A DNA stretch of 64,000 nucleotides from an uncultured Sulfolobales archaeon (lineage in GTDB: Archaea; Thermoproteota; Thermoprotei_A; Sulfolobales; NBVN01), in the NCBI GenBank assembly GCA_938073905.1, contig CALJEN010000005.1, positions 130,667-194,666 on the forward strand. The letters run 5' to 3'. The notes beneath the pieces were generated by a model, which saw nothing but the letters and a program-made list of their open reading frames with translations, ran no database searches and was not told the origin of the DNA. Shown in pieces: positions 49,774 to 58,776 of the stretch (position 1 is the stretch's first letter; each line of letters starts with the position of its first letter). Position numbers and translations under genes: made by a program.

Positions 49774-51591
49774 GTGCAGTTCGAGGTCCTCGCGAAGGCC
49801 TTCGACGAGGCCGAGCGCACCACCAGCAGAACCCAGCTGACCTCGATTCTCGTAGACCTCTTCAAGAAGTCCGAGCCGGAGATCATAGACAAGGTCATCT
49901 ACCTGCTCCAGGGCAAGCTCTGGCCCGACTGGGCCGGCCTACCAGAGCTGGGCGTCGGGCTGAAGCTACTCATAAAGGCCATGTCCAAGGCGTTCAACGT
50001 GGGGGAGAGCGATATAGAGTCCATGTACGTTAAGCTGGGGGACGCCGGGAAGGTCGCCGAGAGCCTGAGGTCTAGCAGGCCGGCGCAGGCGGTCGGAGGC
50101 TTGGTGAAGTTCATCCAGAAGGCCGAGACCGCCAGGCTCACCGTGGCGGAGGTCTACGACACCCTGGCTAGAGTCGCTATGGCTACGGGAGAGGGAAGCA
50201 GGGACGTCAAGATAAACCTCATAGCGAGCCTGCTGAGCAAGGCGGCGCCCCTGGAGGCGAGGTACGTAGCGAGGCTGGTGGAGGGGAGGCTCCGGCTGGG
50301 GATAGGAGACGCCACGATCATGGACGCCCTCTCGGTAGCCTTCACGGGCTCCGCTCTGAACAGACCGGCAGTCGAGCACGCGTACAACGTCAGGGCGGAC
50401 CTGGGGAACGTGGCCAAGGTTCTAGCGACTAGGGGTCTGGAGGGGCTCAAGGGCATAGCCCCGAGACCCGGTATACCCATAAGACCCATGCTGGCCGAGA
50501 GGCTGAGCGACCCTCAGGAGATACTGAGCAAGACAGGTGGTGCGGCACTCGTAGAGTACAAGTACGACGGCGAGAGGGCTCAAATACACAAGCTCAAGGA
50601 CGGGGTGCTGATATTCTCGAGGAGGCTGGAGAACATCACCCACCAGTACCCGGACGTCGTCGAGATGGCCAGGGAGGGCATAAGGGCCGAGGAGGCGATA
50701 GTGGAGGGGGAGATAGTCTGCATAGACCCGGACACGGGCGCCATGAGGCCGTTCCAGGAGCTGATGCACAGGAAGAGGAAGCACGACGTCCACGAGGCGA
50801 TGAGGGAGTACCCGGTAGCCGTCTACCTCTTCGACGTCCTCTACGTCGACGGGAGGAGCCTGATCGGCGAGCCCATAGGGACCAGGAGGGAGGTCCTGAG
50901 CAAGGTGGTGGCCGAGAGCGAGAGGTTCAGGCTCTCCGAGGCTGTAACGGTCTCGAGCGCTCCCGAGCTCGACAGCTTCTTCCTCAAGGCCATCGAGGAG
51001 GGAGCCGAGGGAGTGATGGCGAAGGCCGTGCACTCCCAGTCCGTCTACCAGGCGGGAGCCAGGGGCTGGCTCTGGATAAAGTACAAGCGGGACTACAAGA
51101 GCGAGATGACGGACACCGTCGACCTCGTCGTGGTCGGTGCGTTTAGGGGACGTGGTAGGAGGGGTGGAAAGGTGGGAGCCCTGCTCGTCGCGGCCTACGA
51201 CCCCGAGTCCGACACGTTCCAGACAGTCTGCAAGGTCGGCTCCGGGTTCAGCGACGCGGACCTGGAGAAGCTGGACGAGCTCCTGGCGCCCTACGTGATA
51301 GGCCACAGGCACCCGCGGGTGGTGTCCGAGATGGAGCCCGACGTGTGGGTGACGCCGGCGCTGGTAGCCGAGGTGCTCGGAGCGGAGCTCACGCTGTCCT
51401 CCCAACACACGTGCTGCAGGGGAGCCATCAGAAAGGGGGTCGGCATATCGATAAGGTTCCCGAGGTTCATTAGGTGGAGAGACGACAAGGGGCCCGAGGA
51501 CGCGACGACCACGAAAGAACTGGTCGAGATGTACCTCAGGCAGTTGAAGAGGATATCGGAGGAGGCTGTCGAGCGGGCCGAGCCGCAGTAG
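49774..51591 (+). CDS. lig: ATP-dependent DNA ligase
   Basis: 605-residue archaeal replicative ligase. Nucleotidyl Lys is in EYKYDGERAQIH (about 261-272, KxDG motif), with VEGEIVCIDPDTG, EGVMAKA and WIKYKRDY as motifs III, IV and V. The N-terminal about 220 residues form the DNA-binding domain; the C-terminal third is the OB-fold, probably contacting PCNA. GTG start; TATA-like TCTTTATTTT at about 49735-49744, some 30-38 bases upstream. Confidence 0.97.
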   Translation: MQFEVLAKAFDEAERTTSRTQLTSILVDLFKKSEPEIIDKVIYLLQGKLWPDWAGLPELGVGLKLLIKAMSKAFNVGESDIESMYVKLGDAGKVAESLRSSRPAQAVGGLVKFIQKAETARLTVAEVYDTLARVAMATGEGSRDVKINLIASLLSKAAPLEARYVARLVEGRLRLGIGDATIMDALSVAFTGSALNRPAVEHAYNVRADLGNVAKVLATRGLEGLKGIAPRPGIPIRPMLAERLSDPQEILSKTGGAALVEYKYDGERAQIHKLKDGVLIFSRRLENITHQYPDVVEMAREGIRAEEAIVEGEIVCIDPDTGAMRPFQELMHRKRKHDVHEAMREYPVAVYLFDVLYVDGRSLIGEPIGTRREVLSKVVAESERFRLSEAVTVSSAPELDSFFLKAIEEGAEGVMAKAVHSQSVYQAGARGWLWIKYKRDYKSEMTDTVDLVVVGAFRGRGRRGGKVGALLVAAYDPESDTFQTVCKVGSGFSDADLEKLDELLAPYVIGHRHPRVVSEMEPDVWVTPALVAEVLGAELTLSSQHTCCRGAIRKGVGISIRFPRFIRWRDDKGPEDATTTKELVEMYLRQLKRISEEAVERAEPQ

Positions 51592-51664
51592 GGGGAGGGT
51601 CGCGAGGGTTCGGCTGCAGCCCCTAAATAGTAAACTTTATATACCTCTCCCCAACACTACATGA

Positions 51665-51885
51665 TGGCGGGATAGGCGCGCCCGGTATGTGGCGAAGCGA
51701 GTAAGCCGAATGGGCACGCTATGAGGCGCTCGATGTGGGGTGCTTCACCGTTGCCCCCGAAAGCCACCGAGGCCTCCGAGGCCGAGGTGGAACGCGTAGT
51801 CACGAAGTGTTGACTACGCGACAACGGTTTGAGAGATAGGTGAGGAGTCGAAAGGCTCGGGCCCGGGTTCCGAGGAGGTTTGCCG
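51665..51885 (+). ncRNA. Structured non-coding RNA 'B' with kink-turn (paralogue of the RNA at 26.8 kb)
   Basis: A strong TATA box (TTTATATA, 51636-51643) sets the 5' end near 51662-51668. Parts seen: hairpin GGC...GCC (51691-51707) with loop GAAGCGAGTAA; CCGAATGGG (51706-51714); stem GAGGCGC/GTGCTTC (51723-51729/51740-51746); closing helix ACCGTTG/CAACGGT (51747-51753/51822-51828). Inside it lie CCCCGAAAGCC and a kink-turn (stem GCC/GGT, bulge ACC, GA/GA, stem GGCC/GGCC; 51763-51788). GGAACGCGTAG follows, and a 9-bp hairpin CGCGTAGTC/GACTACGCG (51793-51820). A GAAA-capped hairpin lies near 51845-51860. The 3' end is estimated. It is not coding, and is not recognisably SRP or RNase P RNA. Confidence 0.75.
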
Positions 51886-51925
51886 GAGACGAGTTTCTAT
51901 ATGCTCTCCCACCACCTCGCTACTG

Positions 51926-52903
51926 ATGAGGAGTCGAAGAAGCAGGGCTCGCGGAGAGCTATCGGTGCCTGGCGGAGCCGATCGGCGCAGCGAAGGCTTC
52001 CCGGCACCGGAGCGCGGAGGACTCTCGCCTCTCCCAAGACCGGGCGGCCCCGCCTCCGCGCCCGGGTCCGGCGGAGCGGCGAGGGAGGCAAGGGCCTTAT
52101 CGAGAGAACCGGAGAGGAGGGGCGAGCTCTACCTGATAGGGATAGGCCCGTCCCCCAGGTACCTGACGATCGAAGCTCTTGAGAAGATATCGTTGGCAGA
52201 CGTGGTGCTCGTGGAGGCCTACACGGGGAGAGTCGACCTAGAGGGCCTCGAGAGGATCGTCGGGAGGGCCTGCGAGAGGGTATCGAGAGAGGATCTCGAG
52301 GAGAGGTCCGGGAGGGATATCCTCAGGCTGCTCGAGGAGGGCAGGAGGGTGGCTCTCTTGGTTCCGGGAGACCCGCTGGTCGCCACGACCCACGCATCGC
52401 TCCTCACCGAGGTGCACGCGCGGGGTCTCGAGTTCCACGTAGTGCCGGGAGTCAGCATAGTGCCATCGGCTCTTGTGATTAGCGGACTGATGGTGTACAA
52501 GATGGGTAAGGTGGCCACTGTGGTGTACCCCAAGGACGGCATAACGTTCGAGTACCCCTACGACGTCATCAAGGCAAACGATTCCCTCGGTCTCCACAGC
52601 CTCCTCTTGCTGGAGTACGATGGCGAAAGGGGGATAGCTATGCGGTCTAGGGAGGCTCTCGAGATCCTCTGGGAGATCGAGGAGAGGAGGCGCGAGGGCG
52701 TCGTGAGGGAGGACAGGCTTGTGAGCGTGGTGGCCTCTCTAGGCTACCCAGACTTCGTCGTCTGCGCGGGCGAGCTTAAAAGAATATCCGGGCTAGACAT
52801 AGAGGCGGTGCCCCAGACCCTGGTACTCGCATCGCCTAGACCGCACCCGGTGGAGATCGAGATGATGAAGGCCATCAGCTCCAGGTGGTGTAGGGTTGGG
52901 TGA
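51926..52903 (+). CDS. dphB: Diphthine synthase DphB, with unusual N-terminal extension
   Basis: SAM-dependent methyltransferase that builds diphthamide on elongation factor 2. The tetrapyrrole-methylase-like core starts at LYLIGIGPSPRYLTIEAL, and PGDPLVATTHASL, VPGVSIVPSAL and YPKDGITFEYPYDV are DphB motifs. About 68 Arg/Gly/Pro-rich residues precede the core. No ATG, GTG or TTG lies near it, and ATG 51926 sits at leaderless distance from a TATA element (TTCTATATG, about 51894-51902). The extension may be real, or the true start may be a rare codon. Confidence 0.85.
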   Translation: MRSRRSRARGELSVPGGADRRSEGFPAPERGGLSPLPRPGGPASAPGSGGAAREARALSREPERRGELYLIGIGPSPRYLTIEALEKISLADVVLVEAYTGRVDLEGLERIVGRACERVSREDLEERSGRDILRLLEEGRRVALLVPGDPLVATTHASLLTEVHARGLEFHVVPGVSIVPSALVISGLMVYKMGKVATVVYPKDGITFEYPYDVIKANDSLGLHSLLLLEYDGERGIAMRSREALEILWEIEERRREGVVREDRLVSVVASLGYPDFVVCAGELKRISGLDIEAVPQTLVLASPRPHPVEIEMMKAISSRWCRVG

Positions 52904-53594
52904 GGAGCCGCTCAGGGTGAGGAGGTACGTAGGAGCGCTAGAGGAGGCCCTAAAGGAGGCGAGGGCGAGGGCCTCCCAGTCGAAGGAGGTCGGCGAGATC
53001 GTTAGGCTAGCGGAGCTCTACCTCGAGGACTCGAAGTACTACCTGTCCCTCGGTGACTATATAACGGCTACCTCCTGTGTGGCCTACGCAGAGGGTCTCA
53101 TAGATGCGCTGAGGATGCTCGGGCTGACCGAGTTCAGCTGGAGGAAGCCGGAGGTCTCCAGAGTCATGGTCGCCGGGACCTTCGACATAATCCACCCGGG
53201 ACACCTCTACCTCCTCAACAAGGCCTACGAGCTAGGGCTCCCCTACGTGGTGGTGTCCAGGGACGCGAACGCCTCGAGGAGCAAGGGCAGGCCCCCACTG
53301 ATGAGCGAGCAGGACAGGCTGGCTCTGGTCAGCTCGCTAAAGCCCGTCTACAGTGCAGTGCTGGGCGACCTGGAGGACCACCTAAGGCCCGTGCTGGAGA
53401 TACGTCCGGACGTGATCCTGCTGGGACCCGACCAGGCAGTGGACGAGGACCAGCTTGCAAGGCAGCTGGAGAGGAGGGGGCTCTCGCCGGTGAGGGTGTT
53501 GAGGCTCAGGGAGAGGCTGAACAACTACTCGACCACCCAGATTATGAGAAGGGCGTGCGAGGTCCTCAGGGAGTCCGCGCAACATCAGTCTTAG
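52896..53594 (+). CDS. DUF357 domain fused to a cytidylyltransferase-like (FAD synthase-type) domain
   Basis: 232 residues. The N-terminal about 80 match DUF357, a helical archaeal domain (AELYLEDSKYYLSLGDYITATSCVAYAEGLIDALR). The C-terminal part is a nucleotidyltransferase with VAGTFDIIHPGHLYLL (HxGH motif) and a late SxTxxI-like YSTTQIM. Related archaeal enzymes (RibL) adenylylate FMN to FAD, so that is the best guess. TTG start overlapping dphB by eight bases. Confidence 0.8.
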   Translation: MGEEPLRVRRYVGALEEALKEARARASQSKEVGEIVRLAELYLEDSKYYLSLGDYITATSCVAYAEGLIDALRMLGLTEFSWRKPEVSRVMVAGTFDIIHPGHLYLLNKAYELGLPYVVVSRDANASRSKGRPPLMSEQDRLALVSSLKPVYSAVLGDLEDHLRPVLEIRPDVILLGPDQAVDEDQLARQLERRGLSPVRVLRLRERLNNYSTTQIMRRACEVLRESAQHQS

Positions 53595-53616
53595 CCGGAC
53601 CGCTGCTGACCCGGAG

Positions 53617-54285
53617 TCAGGAGCGTGGGGCTCGCAGCAGCCGCTGGAAGTCGACTATTTCCACGTTCCGGACGACGTTCCTGACGACGAACTGGGCTAG
53701 GTCGTAAACCCTCTTCGACCTCAGCAGGATCACGAAGTCGCTGCTGCTGACGACTCCCTCGGTGCCTAGAACAGCTATGTCTGCCCTGGCGGCCGTGGTC
53801 GCTTCAATGCCGAACTCCGATCTCAGGAGGTCGGCGTGTCTAGCGCTCCAGCTGACGTTCTTGTCCAAGACGACGAGAGGATTCGCGACTCCGAGAGAGT
53901 CGATCGCCTTGGCGATGTGGCTCACGGCCTTGCTCACCGCCGCGGCTTCGAAGTCCTTCGTGTAGCTACTCCTGAGGTCTCTGACGAACCCGTCGTCGCA
54001 CAGAAAGAGGGTCAGTCCCTCGATGGCCGAGGCCACGGTTAGCATGACGTTGTAGCCGTCTATGACTAGGCTGACCCCCTTCACCTGGTGAACGGTCTTC
54101 CCCCTCACGGCCTCGGAGTCCTCATCCCTGTGGACGCACCTCAGCAGAAGGCTCCTCTCCACCGGGGTGAGCCCGTAGCTGGCCGAGACGAAGTTGAGGG
54201 AGGCCTTCTGGGGAAAGCCTCTGTTTAGGAGGTACTTGTAGTCCCTGGCAGCCTCCACGACCTCGTTCCTCAGCTCTGTGAGCAA
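53617..54285 (-). CDS. DUF434-family protein
   Basis: 222-residue conserved archaeal protein. The N-terminal helical part (LNRGFPQKASLNFVSASYGL) is the DUF434 region, followed by LVIDGYNVMLTVASAIEG, similar to the first strand of NYN/PIN-type nucleases, and acidic residues in LFLCDDGFVRD. A nuclease function is possible but unproven. TTG start lying inside the 3' end of alaS (16-base overlap), so it is translated with alaS. Confidence 0.72.
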   Translation of the reverse strand: MLTELRNEVVEAARDYKYLLNRGFPQKASLNFVSASYGLTPVERSLLLRCVHRDEDSEAVRGKTVHQVKGVSLVIDGYNVMLTVASAIEGLTLFLCDDGFVRDLRSSYTKDFEAAAVSKAVSHIAKAIDSLGVANPLVVLDKNVSWSARHADLLRSEFGIEATTAARADIAVLGTEGVVSSSDFVILLRSKRVYDLAQFVVRNVVRNVEIVDFQRLLRAPRS

Positions 54286-57035
54286 AGCTCTCTCACTCTA
54301 TCTACGACTATCCTCCTGACCTCGCCCACGTCGAGGTCTCGGAGGGCCTTCTCCGAGACCAGGACGGCGTGGTCGCGCTTCCCACCGCCCTTGCCTCCGA
54401 TGGCTCTCGAGATCCTGCCCACGACGTCGACGGCGTCCACCCGCGCGGAGGCCGCGGCACCCTCGGAGACCTCTACGCGGCTCCTCCTCTCGTCACCCGA
54501 AACGACCACGACTATGGCCTCGGGCCTCTCCCTGGTGTAGTCTCTGAGGGTTTTGGTGACGAGCTCCTCGTCGGAGAGCTCCGAGAGCACCACCGATACC
54601 GAGCAGCTCTCGGAGACCGCCACCCTGTTTTCCTCTATGCTGCTGACCAGAGCGCTTCTGTAGAACTCCTTGTACCTCGAGAGGCTCTTCCTCAGCTCCT
54701 CCGCCTCCCTCAGTAGCTTGGGGAGCCTCTCGAGAAGCTTTCCGCCGACCAGCTCCTCCGCACTCCTTATCTCGTCTTCGAGTCTGCTCGCGTACTCAAC
54801 GAGCTGCGGACCCGCTACGTACTCGAACCTTATGACCCCGTCCTGTATCTTCTCCACGTTGACCAGCTTGAAGCCTCCGACCTCTGCGGTGCTTCTGAGG
54901 TGGGTCCCGTAGCAGGCCTCCGCGTCCACGCCCTCCACCTCCACGACCCTGACCACCGGCTCCAGGGGCACTCCCCCCTGGTACAGCTTGAACCCGTAGA
55001 CCCTCTCCGCGTCGTACTTGGGCACCTCCTTGGATACCACGGGTCTGGCGTCGTTGATTATCTTGTTGACCTCTCCCTCGATGAGCTTCAGCTCCTCGGG
55101 GGTTGGCAACCTGATGTGGGTGACGTCGAGCCTCCCCTTGGTCCTCTCCTTCTCCGCACCGGCCTGCCAGATGTGGTCGCCGTAGACCCTCCTCAGCACC
55201 CCCAGGAGTACGTGGGTCGCCGTGTGGTGCCTCATGTGGGAGTACCTGAGGTCCCAGTCGATCTCGCCGAAGACCTCTAGGCCTGCGGAGATGTCGCGCG
55301 GGGGCGGTCTGACCCTGTGGACGACCACGTCACCGACCTTCTGCACGTCGACCACCTCGTAGACTCTATCTCCCACCACTAGCCTGCCCCTGTCCGGCTT
55401 CTGACCTCCCCCCTCGGGGTAGAAGGCCGTCCGGTCTAGGACCACGTAGTCCCCGAGGACGCCGACTACCCTGGCACTGAACCTCCTGGTGTAGGGCTCC
55501 TTGTGGAACAGCTTCTCGGTCGCGGGCAGTCCCCGGGCCTTCTCGTAGACCTCCACCGGCACCGCGGGCGCCTCGGCCTTCTTGATAGGGGCTCTCACCC
55601 TCCTAGAGGCTAGAGCCGCGTAGAACTCTCTGGGCACCGAGACCGGGTGGCCCAGCCTGCTCGATACCTCGGCGACCAGCTCCGGTGGCAGCCCGTGGCT
55701 CTCGTAGAGCTCCAGGTACTCGTCCAGGCTTAGGCCGAGACTTCCCCTGCTCAAGTACTTCCTGACGACCGAGGGGGCCCTCTCGACCAGCTCCTGGAAC
55801 CTCCTGTACTCCAGCTCCACGACGTCGCGGACGTAGTCCCCACTCGCACCGATCCTGGGGTAGATGCTCCTCCAGAGCCTCGCCTGCGTCTCGAACGCCT
55901 CGAGCACCGCGTCTACGCTCGCGCCGAGCTTGGAGAATATCCTGAACACCCTCCTCAGCACCAGCCTGGCCAGGTACCCCTCGCCGCTGTTGGAGGGAAC
56001 GACCCCGTCGGACAGCATCAGGAGGGCCGTCTTCACGTGGTCCAGAGCGTTGTAGACCAGGACGGCTCCGTCCAGGTAGCTGCTCACCTCCTCCTCGGGC
56101 ATCCCGAGCTCCAGGCTGACCGTCTTCTTGAGGGTCTCGAACTGCTTGGGGTCTCTCAGGTCGAGCCTCCCCGACCTCTTAAACGCCGCGCGGAGCACCG
56201 GCTCCGGAGGCTCCTCTACGCCCAGGATCCTGTGGTACTCGCCGACCGCGTCGCCGTAGACTGCGTGGAAGGCCGTGGGGGTCTTCTGGGTCAGCCAGGC
56301 GATCCTCTCTATCCCGTACCCCGTGTCGACTATCTTGAGCGGCATCTCGACGTACCTGCCGTCGGCCACCTCGTACATCATGAACACGAGGGTGGCCACC
56401 TCTAGGCCCCCGATGGACACCTCGAAGCACGGACCAGCATTGCCCCCTCCCTCCCACCAGGACTCCTTGAGCGACAGCTCCTCCTCCGGGACGCCTATGT
56501 ACTTGGTGAAGAACTCCACGGCGAACTCGACGGTCTCGTCGGTGAAGTACACGTACTTGTGCGGGTAGTTGAAGGCGTGGTGTCCCCCCATTATGAAGTT
56601 AGTCAAGTGCCTCCCGAGGGTATAGCCCACGCTCCCCAGGTCCTCCAGTCTAATGCACGGCTGGGCTATGACGAGGGGGTTGGCCGGCGGCGGCACGACC
56701 ATCTTGGTGACGTGGGGCTGGAAGACGGCTATGGAGGCTATCGTGAGGTATATGTCCTCCCTCCACCTGGCGACCACGGGGTAGGGGTCTATGACCTCGT
56801 GACCCCTCTCCTGGAAGAACCTGAGGAACTTCTCCCTGGCGTCGTACAGGGACAGTGGCGGGCTCTTCACGGGTATCTCGTCGAAGTAGTAGTCCGTGCA
56901 GGGGGTGTCGCCGCAGTTGGGTCTCTCTACTCTGCTCCAGTAGTATGCCCTACAGCTCCCGCAGACCTGCCTCGTGTACCCCCTCTCTCTGAACATCCGG
57001 ACCCTGAAGATGTCCTCCCTGCTCACGACGCCCAT
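54270..57035 (-). CDS. alaS: Alanyl-tRNA synthetase, archaeal type
   Basis: 921 residues. An N-terminal zinc-binding segment CGSCRAYYWSRVERPNCGDTPC marks the archaeal form and precedes the class II catalytic core (motif 2/3 region near GGHHAFNYPHK and GYGIERIAWLTQ). The editing domain has HHTATHVLLG and the CYGTHLRST zinc motif, and the C-terminal dimerisation/glycine-rich region includes GGKGGGK. TATA element GATTTATAGCC at about 57058-57068, 25-30 bases before the ATG. Confidence 0.97.
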   Translation of the reverse strand: MGVVSREDIFRVRMFRERGYTRQVCGSCRAYYWSRVERPNCGDTPCTDYYFDEIPVKSPPLSLYDAREKFLRFFQERGHEVIDPYPVVARWREDIYLTIASIAVFQPHVTKMVVPPPANPLVIAQPCIRLEDLGSVGYTLGRHLTNFIMGGHHAFNYPHKYVYFTDETVEFAVEFFTKYIGVPEEELSLKESWWEGGGNAGPCFEVSIGGLEVATLVFMMYEVADGRYVEMPLKIVDTGYGIERIAWLTQKTPTAFHAVYGDAVGEYHRILGVEEPPEPVLRAAFKRSGRLDLRDPKQFETLKKTVSLELGMPEEEVSSYLDGAVLVYNALDHVKTALLMLSDGVVPSNSGEGYLARLVLRRVFRIFSKLGASVDAVLEAFETQARLWRSIYPRIGASGDYVRDVVELEYRRFQELVERAPSVVRKYLSRGSLGLSLDEYLELYESHGLPPELVAEVSSRLGHPVSVPREFYAALASRRVRAPIKKAEAPAVPVEVYEKARGLPATEKLFHKEPYTRRFSARVVGVLGDYVVLDRTAFYPEGGGQKPDRGRLVVGDRVYEVVDVQKVGDVVVHRVRPPPRDISAGLEVFGEIDWDLRYSHMRHHTATHVLLGVLRRVYGDHIWQAGAEKERTKGRLDVTHIRLPTPEELKLIEGEVNKIINDARPVVSKEVPKYDAERVYGFKLYQGGVPLEPVVRVVEVEGVDAEACYGTHLRSTAEVGGFKLVNVEKIQDGVIRFEYVAGPQLVEYASRLEDEIRSAEELVGGKLLERLPKLLREAEELRKSLSRYKEFYRSALVSSIEENRVAVSESCSVSVVLSELSDEELVTKTLRDYTRERPEAIVVVVSGDERRSRVEVSEGAAASARVDAVDVVGRISRAIGGKGGGKRDHAVLVSEKALRDLDVGEVRRIVVDRVRELCSQS

Positions 57036-57149
57036 CCGAAACTCTACGAGCCGGAGGCTATAAATCCTAGGCGGCTCCGAGGACTTTTTTCCGGGTCGTC
57101 ACCGAGAGCTTATAATAATCAGTCCTCTGCAGGGAGCTCAGGGACGAGC

Positions 57150-57638
57150 TTGAGCGACGCGCTCAAGTACCTCGCAATCCTCATCGCGGGCCTCGCACCG
57201 GTCAGCGAGGTCAGGGGAGCGATACCGCTGGCCCGAGCCCTCTTCACCGACGATAGCCGTTTCGTCCTAGCCACCCTGGTGGCCGTGCTCGGCAACCTCG
57301 CCATCGCGCCACTCGTTCTCTACGCGCTGGAGCTCTTGGAGAGGGTCGTGGTCAGGCGCTGGAGGCTCTTGGAGAGGGTCTACGAGAGGGTGCTGCGCGC
57401 GACCCGGAGGAAGTCGAGGGGGGTCGAAAAGTACGGCCTACTCGGTTTGGCGCTCTTCGTCGCTGTTCCGCTGCCCGCCACGGGCGCCTGGACGGGCTCT
57501 CTGGTGGCCCACATACTGGGGCTCCCCCGGGGCAAGTCCCTGCTCGCGATAGAGGCTGGAGTGCTCGTAGCCTCGTCCCTGGTCTACGTCGCGACAGCCC
57601 TGGGCTACGAGCTCGTAAAAACGCTGTTCTTTATATAG
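57150..57638 (+). CDS. Small multidrug export-like membrane protein (PF06695 family)
   Basis: 162 residues. LAPVSEVRGAIPLARAL is the family signature (ElRGaIPla), with a conserved second half PLPATGAWTGSLVAHILGL. Four to five helices, with a basic cytoplasmic loop in the middle. The role is not established; the family name is historical. The frame is open far upstream, antisense to alaS, but TTG 57150, about 30-40 bases after a TATA element (CTTATAATAA, 57109-57118), is the likely start. Confidence 0.82.
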   Translation: MSDALKYLAILIAGLAPVSEVRGAIPLARALFTDDSRFVLATLVAVLGNLAIAPLVLYALELLERVVVRRWRLLERVYERVLRATRRKSRGVEKYGLLGLALFVAVPLPATGAWTGSLVAHILGLPRGKSLLAIEAGVLVASSLVYVATALGYELVKTLFFI

Positions 57639-57654
57639 GATCCCCCGGTCCCTC

Positions 57655-58629
57655 CTAGAGCTCGACGAACCTACCCATCCCCCTCTCGAGGGCCAGCCTG
57701 TAGGCCGCGGCCGCCGCAGCAGCGTCTTGGATTGCCAGTCCGACGCTCTTGAACACCGTCACCCCCTCTCTAGTCAGCCGGCCGGGCCTCCTGCCCGAGG
57801 CCACCTCGCCGAGCTCGTAGACCCTGTCCATGCTCAGCAGGCCCGCCTCGACGGGTATCCTTATGTCTCCCGTTTCCAGCATCACGGCCTCCCTGGAGTC
57901 GACCACGACGACCTCGGCCCTCCTCACGACGTCGTCGTCCAGGGCCCTAGCATCCCTGACGTGGGCTCCGATAGATATGACGTGAGCCGGGGAGCTCAGG
58001 TACGCTCCCTCGATCACCGGCGTCCTCGTCGTCGAGGCCTCGATGACCACGCTGGCACCCTCTACGGCCTCGCGGGGACTGCGGCACTTCGAGACCCTGA
58101 AGCCCAGCTGCTCAGCGTACCTCCTGAACGACTCGACCGCCTCCTCCCTCACGTCGTACGCCCTGACCTCCTCGGTTTTGTAGACGTGCGATACGAACCT
58201 CAGCTGGTACCTCGCCTGATACCCCGTCCCTATGATCGCCACGGGTCCCCCCGGCTCCGGAGCCATGTGCTTCGCCGAGACCGCGCTCGCGGCTCCAGTC
58301 CTCAGAGCCGTCAGCACACCTCCCTCCATGACCGCTAGAGGGGTGCCCGTGTGGGGGTCGAAGAGGTTGACGACGGCCTGGATGGTCGGCAACCCCCTCT
58401 CGACGTTGGCCGGGACTACGTTCACCACCTTGACCCCGACGCCGTAGCCCGGCACGTAGGACTGCATCACCCCCCACCAGTTTCCTTCCACCCACATCAC
58501 GGTCCTGGGAGGAGTTACCGTGAGCCCGCTCGAGTACGATACGAAGGCCTTCTCGATCTCGCCTATGAGGATGTCGGGCCTCAGGAGCTCCTCGAGGTCC
58601 CTCCCGGAGAGGACTAGTAGCTTGGGCAA
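57655..58629 (-). CDS. Ornithine cyclodeaminase / mu-crystallin family dehydrogenase
   Basis: 324 residues. NAD(P)-binding motif AIIGTGYQARYQL (GxGxxA), preceded by TGAASAVSAKHMAPE and by PPRTVMWVEGNWWGVMQSYVP, which carries the substrate-binding residues of the family. Members include ornithine cyclodeaminase, archaeal alanine dehydrogenase and imine reductases; substrate undecided. The open frame begins at 58698, but the TATA element (CATATATACC, 58655-58664) implies a leaderless TTG start at 58629, which also fits the family N-terminus. Confidence 0.83.
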   Translation of the reverse strand: MPKLLVLSGRDLEELLRPDILIGEIEKAFVSYSSGLTVTPPRTVMWVEGNWWGVMQSYVPGYGVGVKVVNVVPANVERGLPTIQAVVNLFDPHTGTPLAVMEGGVLTALRTGAASAVSAKHMAPEPGGPVAIIGTGYQARYQLRFVSHVYKTEEVRAYDVREEAVESFRRYAEQLGFRVSKCRSPREAVEGASVVIEASTTRTPVIEGAYLSSPAHVISIGAHVRDARALDDDVVRRAEVVVVDSREAVMLETGDIRIPVEAGLLSMDRVYELGEVASGRRPGRLTREGVTVFKSVGLAIQDAAAAAAAYRLALERGMGRFVEL

Positions 58630-58725
58630 ACGCTCACCAAGGAGGTTGGGCCGAGAGGTATATATGCCATTCAGAAACCAAGGCCTCTTGCGCAGCAACT
58701 TATTAGACCCTCAGCACAGCGTCAT

Positions 58726-58776
58726 CGGTGATGAAGGAGGGCTCTGTGCCTATGATCGCGGGTGCAAACGCTGAGG
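58726..58776 (+). ncRNA. Candidate C/D box sRNA
   Basis: Box C GTGATGA (58728-58734), a weak D' (CTGT, 58743-58746), C'-like TATGATC (58751-58757), a 13-nt guide and box D CTGA (58771-58774). A TATA-like ACTTATTAG (58698-58706) lies about 25 bases upstream of box C, on the same strand. The internal boxes are degenerate, so confidence is moderate. Confidence 0.55.

Noticed and set aside
51665-51885. RNase P RNA or SRP RNA as the identity of RNAs A and B
   Set aside because: I could not find the conserved core segments of RNase P RNA or the SRP helix 8 and Alu motifs on either strand, and a second paralogue would be odd for either. A covariance-model search is still the decisive test.
56559-57149. 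Long plus-strand extension of the PF06695-family frame, antisense to alaS
   Set aside because: Its composition mirrors the alaS antisense strand; conserved sequence begins only after TTG 57150, which has its own TATA box.
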